A stretch of DNA of 64,000 bases. It comes from Yersinia frederiksenii ATCC 33641 (lineage in GTDB: Bacteria; Pseudomonadota; Gammaproteobacteria; Enterobacterales; Enterobacteriaceae). The notes under the pieces were generated by a model. The model had not been told where the DNA came from, did not search any database, and saw only the letters and a list, made by a program, of their open reading frames with translations. The first letter of the stretch is position 1, and the number at the start of each line of letters is the position of its first letter. A program made the translations under genes and the position numbers. The DNA lies in contig NZ_KN150731.1 in NCBI RefSeq assembly GCF_000754805.1, positions 62,001 to 126,000 of the forward strand, given 5' to 3'. This document shows, in pieces, positions 59,002 through 64,000 of the stretch.

Positions 59002-61440
59002 TCATTTGCAGGCCACGGTGCCGATATTTTGTATTCCACTGCTGGCTTTGAGCGCAAATTGCACATAACAATTAATGCCATTATCAGCTCGGGTTATTCT
59101 TAGTCTATTTTGTGACTTAATTTGTTCGATATATGCAATGCCATCCCAGCCAACATAACTGGCTGGTTTGGCCTCAGTGGCAAATATCGGGCTCCCTTTC
59201 GGTAAATCTTTACCTGACTCATCAACAATATGCAGTGTTGCTGCCGTAATTTGCTCTATTGGGAAGTCGATTAAATAACCGCTACGCTCACTGATGGCCA
59301 GACGGTGCTCAACTTCAGGCATGGAAACATCCGCAGGTAGACTCATCGGGTCAATCTGGAATTTCGCCTGATAATAGGAAGTGACATTCGGAATTAATAA
59401 ATAGCCGTCATCGTTGGTAGTCCCTATGAGCTGATTTTCATAACTGACCGGGATTTGGCTGAAGCCATGGGTTGAAACCAGTGCAAAGGCATCATTGATA
59501 GTATTACTAGCATAGAGCCCACGGTTCATCATGACCAGTGAGCCACTCATTTCACCCCAAGTTCGATAGTCGCTATCATTGCCATAGATACCCACCCGAC
59601 TCTCCATGACCCGCGTCCGCCATGTCAGGTCGGCCTGCTGATAGCTACTGCTGTCACCACTGCCATTGGCATAAGCTAAATTCCAACCCAGTCCACCATT
59701 GGTCGGAGTTGATCGGCTATAGTTGACCCTCTGGCTCCAGACATTATTGGTATCACGCACGCTGCTGATACTGCCAGCCCCCCAATCGCCGAGTGGGATA
59801 CTGAAAACCATCTGCGCGTTATAGCCTTTGCTGCCAATTTCCCGATTTACTGAGAGATAAAAGCTAGTATTACCAAAAACAGAATTACTGTAACTAAGGT
59901 TGACCAATCGAGTCCGCTCCCCTAAAGCATCCAGAACATCAAAGTAACCGGAGCCAATAGACCCATAGGCCCCCAACCCCAAACTGCCGGTGATTTGGTC
60001 AGTACGCCGGCTGGGGCGGTATTCACTTTTATAATTTCCCAAATCGCCATAGTCAGTGCTGCGAGTAATGCGCTGCGCATTTAGACTGAAAAAAGCATTG
60101 CTATAGCTGTAACCGAATGAATACTGATTACCATTACCCCCGTATCGCGGTGAGGATGGCGCGATTGAAGCATCGATATTGATGTCTGGCGCAATGCCGC
60201 TGCCTAAAACATCATTACCTGCGTGACTGAGACTGTAGGAGCCATTCAGCACACCGTAATTTCCGGCACGTAGACTGATACCACCGCCAGCGACATTCAG
60301 CTGCTTGGCAATATCTGCCCGACCCTCCAGTGTTAGCCAAGGTGTCGTGCCATAACGGAGCACACCGGTGGCGACAGGATCACCATAGTCAGCAGACCGA
60401 ATGCCATAGTTGCGACGTAGCATGCCGCTGGAAACACTGAAGTCCCATAGACCAGGCTTGAGTAGATCACTGGCAACATAGAAGGGAATTGAGGTGCTGA
60501 CTTGCCGCCCTAAGGCATCGGTGGTGACAACGGTTGCTTGCCCCGCACCATTAATTCTTGGACCATTATCAATCACAAAAGGCCCTGGATTAACGGTTGC
60601 TGATTGCGTCCTAAAATTATCTATATACAGGTCTACGGTACTGGGGATTGCAGCCTGACCCGCAAACTGGGGGAGTGGATAGGTCACTAAGTCCGGGCGG
60701 ATGGTAAAATTGCGGGATAACTGCAGCCCGCCAAGGCGCACTGAACTGCTCCAGGCCAGAGACCCCGTTATCAGGTCACCCGCCGTGGTGCTCAGCATAT
60801 GATCTTCATCATTTGACCGCCACTGGGTATCGTAGCGGACATACCCTTTCTCTACGGTGACATCAGCGGTATCTGTCAGAGTCGAACGATACACACCGGT
60901 ATTACTGATGACACCGAAGCGGTCAAAGAGGCGTTGCTCGGTCCAGGCTGAGAGATTACTGGGTTGACTACTATTGTTCCCCTGGCTGGCATAAACATCG
61001 TAATTGAATAACAAGCCAAGACTGCTTTGCGCCAAATTGTAGTCAGGTGCCGCGGCGGTATTAACCCGCTGTTGGGGGAGCCACTCGCTGGGGATATCAA
61101 TGAGCAGTTGCTGGCTGTCGCCTTGATAGGTGACTTTGACTTTATCTATCGAATCAATGGCAACTTCCTGCGAGTGTGCTTCAGGCAGCGGCAAACCCAC
61201 CGCTTTTAGTTGCTCAGGTGTCAGATAATAATGCCCACCGCGAAAGATCACCGGCACCGCTTCATCGAAGTTACGGCCATTAACCACCAGCTCAAGATAT
61301 AGCGTGGCGTCAGGCATCACCGCGGCAGATGGCGGAGGCGGCAAATCCCCCCCCCTTGCCATTTGAGGCATTAATATGGGGGATACCATTGAGGCATACA
61401 TCAATGTCAAAATTGGCGATAGCCTGAGTTTGATCATCAT
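59002..61440 (-). CDS. Archaic-type pilus usher (CsuD-like)
   Basis: An 812-residue outer-membrane usher. An N-terminal signal region is followed by the periplasmic N-domain (YLELVVNGRNFDEAVPV), the translocation beta-barrel (about residues 120-640) with NPGPFVIDNGPRINGAGQATV, and C-terminal domains (SYENQLIGTTNDDGYLLIPN). It exports and polymerises the pilus subunits. The start at 61440 is chosen for its AAGG site and a normal signal peptide. Confidence 0.88.
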   Translation of the reverse strand: MMIKLRLSPILTLMYASMVSPILMPQMARGGDLPPPPSAAVMPDATLYLELVVNGRNFDEAVPVIFRGGHYYLTPEQLKAVGLPLPEAHSQEVAIDSIDKVKVTYQGDSQQLLIDIPSEWLPQQRVNTAAAPDYNLAQSSLGLLFNYDVYASQGNNSSQPSNLSAWTEQRLFDRFGVISNTGVYRSTLTDTADVTVEKGYVRYDTQWRSNDEDHMLSTTAGDLITGSLAWSSSVRLGGLQLSRNFTIRPDLVTYPLPQFAGQAAIPSTVDLYIDNFRTQSATVNPGPFVIDNGPRINGAGQATVVTTDALGRQVSTSIPFYVASDLLKPGLWDFSVSSGMLRRNYGIRSADYGDPVATGVLRYGTTPWLTLEGRADIAKQLNVAGGGISLRAGNYGVLNGSYSLSHAGNDVLGSGIAPDINIDASIAPSSPRYGGNGNQYSFGYSYSNAFFSLNAQRITRSTDYGDLGNYKSEYRPSRRTDQITGSLGLGAYGSIGSGYFDVLDALGERTRLVNLSYSNSVFGNTSFYLSVNREIGSKGYNAQMVFSIPLGDWGAGSISSVRDTNNVWSQRVNYSRSTPTNGGLGWNLAYANGSGDSSSYQQADLTWRTRVMESRVGIYGNDSDYRTWGEMSGSLVMMNRGLYASNTINDAFALVSTHGFSQIPVSYENQLIGTTNDDGYLLIPNVTSYYQAKFQIDPMSLPADVSMPEVEHRLAISERSGYLIDFPIEQITAATLHIVDESGKDLPKGSPIFATEAKPASYVGWDGIAYIEQIKSQNRLRITRADNGINCYVQFALKASSGIQNIGTVACK

Positions 61441-61513
61441 TCCAAACCTTATATTCCTGTTTATCAATGCATAGAGATGCATCAATCAATAGATATTCTT
61501 AGATAAGAACAAT

Positions 61514-62263
61514 CTATTGATGAGGAATAACGATAGGCTTGGCATTGCTGTTTACTGATGCCATTAACTGCCCGGCGCGGGCCGATGGCGGAACTTGGAA
61601 GCGCATTTCACTGCCCGGCAGTACATAACCCATCAACCCACTATTGATATTATTATTCTGCAAGCTGACCCGAGAGATTCGTGCGTGAGTCTGGCCCTGA
61701 TTGCGAATCGCTAGCCACTGTTTACCGCCATCCGAAATGAGCTTGTAGCTTAGGTTTAATGGGAAAAACGTTGCGGGATTATTGGCATCTTCCGATTTCA
61801 GACCTTCACCATAGATAAACAGTGGGACGGAGTAGCGCATTTGAAACTTTAACCCCATATTCAGGGCTGGGGTGGGCGCGTCATCATTAGGATCTTTGCG
61901 AGGAATTTCATCAATCAGTATCCGAAAAGCCTGCTCTTGGCCTGCCGGAACTTGCGTGTTTTTAATCAGGCGAACCAGTTGACGTTTACCCGGCAAGATA
62001 GTGGCAACCGGCGGGCTGGCAAGGATAGCTGTTTGGTTACTGTAATCTTCCTGTCCCTCTTTTTGCTGCCATCCTAATACCCTGATTTGCATATAAACCG
62101 GTTGGCTGTCTCTATTTTCCAACCACAAGGCGGTGGCTTTTTCATGACTGTTGATCACCGGATCAATCGGCCAAATAAGAACCGAAGACGCAGCGTAAAG
62201 TGGGCCGCTGGTTAATGCCATTGCCAGTACAACCATCGATGAGAGCGATGTTAATTTCGTCAT
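61514..62263 (-). CDS. Archaic-type periplasmic pilus chaperone (CsuC-like)
   Basis: A 249-residue PapD-like chaperone with a signal peptide (...GPLYAA) and two Ig-like domains. The subunit-binding segment PGKRQLVRLIKN holds the conserved Arg/Lys. It donates a G1 strand to the pilins and delivers them to the usher. AAGGAG precedes the ATG. It lies between the third pilin and the usher gene. Confidence 0.88.
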   Translation of the reverse strand: MTKLTSLSSMVVLAMALTSGPLYAASSVLIWPIDPVINSHEKATALWLENRDSQPVYMQIRVLGWQQKEGQEDYSNQTAILASPPVATILPGKRQLVRLIKNTQVPAGQEQAFRILIDEIPRKDPNDDAPTPALNMGLKFQMRYSVPLFIYGEGLKSEDANNPATFFPLNLSYKLISDGGKQWLAIRNQGQTHARISRVSLQNNNINSGLMGYVLPGSEMRFQVPPSARAGQLMASVNSNAKPIVIPHQ

Positions 62264-62309
62264 AGTGAACTCCTTGTCGATAAAGTACCCACATTCAATA
62301 AAAGGTCGC

Positions 62310-62867
62310 TTAATAGGTGATAGTGACTAAAAGCGTATCTGTGTAATTCCCCGCAGTGGGTAGAGTGCTGCTGGCAAATAATTGTGCGTATAAAATAACT
62401 TGTTGCAGGGTGCTATTAGCGGTGATCACTTGCGCCGAACCACCATTGCTACCATTGCCCCAAACAACACTACGGGCGCTATCTTGAAATATTTGATAAA
62501 ACAGATACTCGCCGGTGGCACTATTGAGTAGTCGCCTACCGGAGGCGATATTGCCTGAGGTGTTGGCTCCGCTATTGAGCGCTAAGCTGAGGCTGGGAGT
62601 GCCGCTACATTGAATAATGATTGAGCCAGCATTTTGGCTAGAGGCAACATTAATCGCCGTCGAGAGTGAAGACACATTGCCAAAATTCAACGTACCGAAA
62701 CTGCTGCTATCAGCAGTACCGCTGCCCAAAATACAACCTGGCAAAATGGTGGCTTTAACCGCAAATGGCCTGCTCAATGTATCCCCATAACTGCTGGCTC
62801 CAGGCAAGCCCAGCAGGGCCAGCACCAGTAACTGAACACAGGCGGGATAGAAACAGTAATGCGCCAT
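62310..62867 (-). CDS. Csu-like pilin subunit (SCPU domain, CsuB position)
   Basis: A 185-residue single-domain SCPU protein with a signal peptide (to about residue 30). Family marks are FGTLNFGNVSSL, a disulfide Cys pair (GCILG ... IIQCSG) and a C-terminal strand YTDTLLVTITY. It is a minor pilin in the third-gene position. GGAGG precedes the ATG. Confidence 0.82.
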   Translation of the reverse strand: MAHYCFYPACVQLLVLALLGLPGASSYGDTLSRPFAVKATILPGCILGSGTADSSSFGTLNFGNVSSLSTAINVASSQNAGSIIIQCSGTPSLSLALNSGANTSGNIASGRRLLNSATGEYLFYQIFQDSARSVVWGNGSNGGSAQVITANSTLQQVILYAQLFASSTLPTAGNYTDTLLVTITY

Positions 62868-62877
62868 AGCCTCCTCC

Positions 62878-63420
62878 CTACCAATTGACCGTGACTTGCA
62901 CGGTGTCTGTGTATATGCCGACCGGCGGTGTAGTTTGTGCGGGTATCAATCCATAGACGGGAAGGGTGACGGGCTGTCCTGTGGCTACTTGTGAAACCCC
63001 CACGGTGTTATCCCAAATATGGCTATGTGCCGCGTCGGTATACAGGTTGTAATTCACATGCTGGCTACTGGTCCCACTCGCCAAATAACGACTATTGACG
63101 CTACCGCTTTGCCCGGCACCGAGTAGTACGGTAAAGCTGGTGCTCTTGCTGCATTGCACGGAAATTGCTCCGGTGTTGGCCTGCCCGGTAACGGCAATCG
63201 GTGTGTTTAGTATGGTGGCAGAACCAAAATTCAGAATGCCAAAACTGGTGGCACCACCGACAACAGTGCCAGCAATACAGGTTGGCAATAAGGTGGCACT
63301 AACAGTGATGTTGGCATTTTTTGAATCGGCGTGGGCCGGATAAACTTGCAGTAATAACAACGCGACGAATAGCGATAAAAAAGCTATTTTATAAATCATT
63401 ATCAGTGAGTTATCCGGCAT
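62878..63420 (-). CDS. Csu-like pilin subunit (SCPU domain, CsuA position)
   Basis: About 180 residues with a signal peptide (...QVYPAHA), FGILNFGSATILNT, a Cys pair (TCIAG ... ISVQCSK) and the end strand YTDTVQVTVNW. It is a subunit of the same pilus. The start is uncertain among in-frame ATGs at 63435, 63420 and 63399; the one at 63420 has AGGG a few bases upstream. Confidence 0.8.
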   Translation of the reverse strand: MPDNSLIMIYKIAFLSLFVALLLLQVYPAHADSKNANITVSATLLPTCIAGTVVGGATSFGILNFGSATILNTPIAVTGQANTGAISVQCSKSTSFTVLLGAGQSGSVNSRYLASGTSSQHVNYNLYTDAAHSHIWDNTVGVSQVATGQPVTLPVYGLIPAQTTPPVGIYTDTVQVTVNW

Positions 63421-63440
63421 GATGCCCTGCGCCATACCCA

Positions 63441-63977
63441 CTACCAACTGACGGTTACGTTGACACTGTCGGTATAAGCACTGACGCTAGGGGTGCCCTG
63501 TGTCGGAACTTCACTATAAACCGTCAGTGGAATTGCTGTGGTGATGGTGGTTGCAGTACCAGTGAGAAGGTCAGAACCTGCTGTTCCCCATGGTTGGGCA
63601 TATCCGGAGTCTTTATACAGGTTATAGGTGACATATTCTGAGGTGCCACCTAACAAACGGCGCTGGGTACCTGAAGCATGTAAGCCATTATCTATGGCAA
63701 TACTGTAGGCTGTATTAGCGCTACAGTATAAATTCAATGCGCCACTGGACGTACTGCTGTAGGGCACTCTTATCCCGGTATTCAAGGTCGAGACGGTACC
63801 AAAGTTGATGGTGCCTAAATTCGTCAACCCACCAGTGGCGGTGCCATCATTAATATAACAGCCAGTTATAATCGTTAATGTGGCTCCTAGCGTCCCAGTT
63901 ACAGAACCTGCACTTTCTGCTGGTGGAGCAGCGGCTAATAAAGTCAGCGAACCTATAATAAGTAAGGTTTTCTTCAT
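63441..63977 (-). CDS. Csu-like major pilin (SCPU domain, CsuA/B position)
   Basis: A 178-residue protein with a signal peptide (MKKTLLIIGSLTLLAAAPP...SAG), LGTINFGTVSTLNTG, a Cys pair (TGCYIN ... NLYCSAN) and the end strand YTDSVNVTVSW. It is first in the transcript, as csuA/B is, and therefore likely the main shaft subunit. AAGGAAG precedes the ATG at 63977. The promoter lies beyond the window end. Confidence 0.83.
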   Translation of the reverse strand: MKKTLLIIGSLTLLAAAPPAESAGSVTGTLGATLTIITGCYINDGTATGGLTNLGTINFGTVSTLNTGIRVPYSSTSSGALNLYCSANTAYSIAIDNGLHASGTQRRLLGGTSEYVTYNLYKDSGYAQPWGTAGSDLLTGTATTITTAIPLTVYSEVPTQGTPSVSAYTDSVNVTVSW

Positions 63978-64000
63978 TATTTCTTCCTTAATCATATAAT

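Overview
The window looks like a chromosomal segment of a Yersinia-type enterobacterium. The evidence is an hmsHFRS-type poly-N-acetylglucosamine locus with protein lengths matching Yersinia Hms (HmsH 822 aa), a Cbl-type LysR regulator, NarX, ChaA, an OmpC/OmpF-class porin, an ast arginine operon and moderate GC content with AT-rich intergenic regions. Species is not assigned. No rRNA, tRNA, CRISPR array, prophage or insertion sequence was seen.

Layout. 1-917: tail of an operon ending in an ABC ATPase, a TlpA-like lipoprotein and a small c-type cytochrome, the order seen at the end of FetMP-type iron-uptake loci. 1088-5880: tehB, a LysR regulator, an AlaX-type tRNA editing protein, Fur-controlled fhuF and an M24 metallopeptidase. 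6545-12836: hmsHFRS (biofilm polysaccharide). 13063-17500: a GNAT acetyltransferase, phoH, chaA and a Fur-controlled siderophore-interacting protein. 18134-20901: cbl and an orphan narX. 20969-25090: a cyanide-insensitive-type bd oxidase operon with its DUF2474 small subunit, divergent from a MocR regulator. 25641-31847: astCADBE with a sigma-54-type promoter. 32574-33659: a porin. 33799-38823: a histidine-utilisation cluster (hutG, hutI, hutC, hutF, hutD) with two HutC-type operators but no hutH or hutU. 39430-43105: a CUT2 sugar ABC transporter. 43209-44782: zinT under a perfect Zur palindrome, then an RpiB-family isomerase preceded by a KdgR-like box. 44913-55926: an accessory-looking stretch with a frameshifted kinase, an MFS exporter, RidA-like, MarR and aminotransferase genes, transporters and many small proteins, several under 60 residues. 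56044-63977: a PAS/GGDEF diguanylate cyclase next to a six-gene archaic (Csu-like) chaperone-usher pilus operon running to the window end.

How the genes work together. Iron handling recurs (FetMP tail, fhuF, siderophore-interacting protein), with Fur boxes visible before the last two. Two amino-acid catabolic routes (arginine by AST, histidine by the HutF/HutG branch) convert amino acids to glutamate. Surface attachment is represented by the Hms polysaccharide and the Csu-like pilus, and the adjoining diguanylate cyclase offers a possible c-di-GMP link. The most useful leads are the KdgR-box/RpiB-family pairing (candidate unsaturated-uronate isomerase), the pilus/cyclase pairing, the RidA-like protein lacking its catalytic arginine beside a MarR/aminotransferase pair, the hut operators, and several unlisted small proteins.
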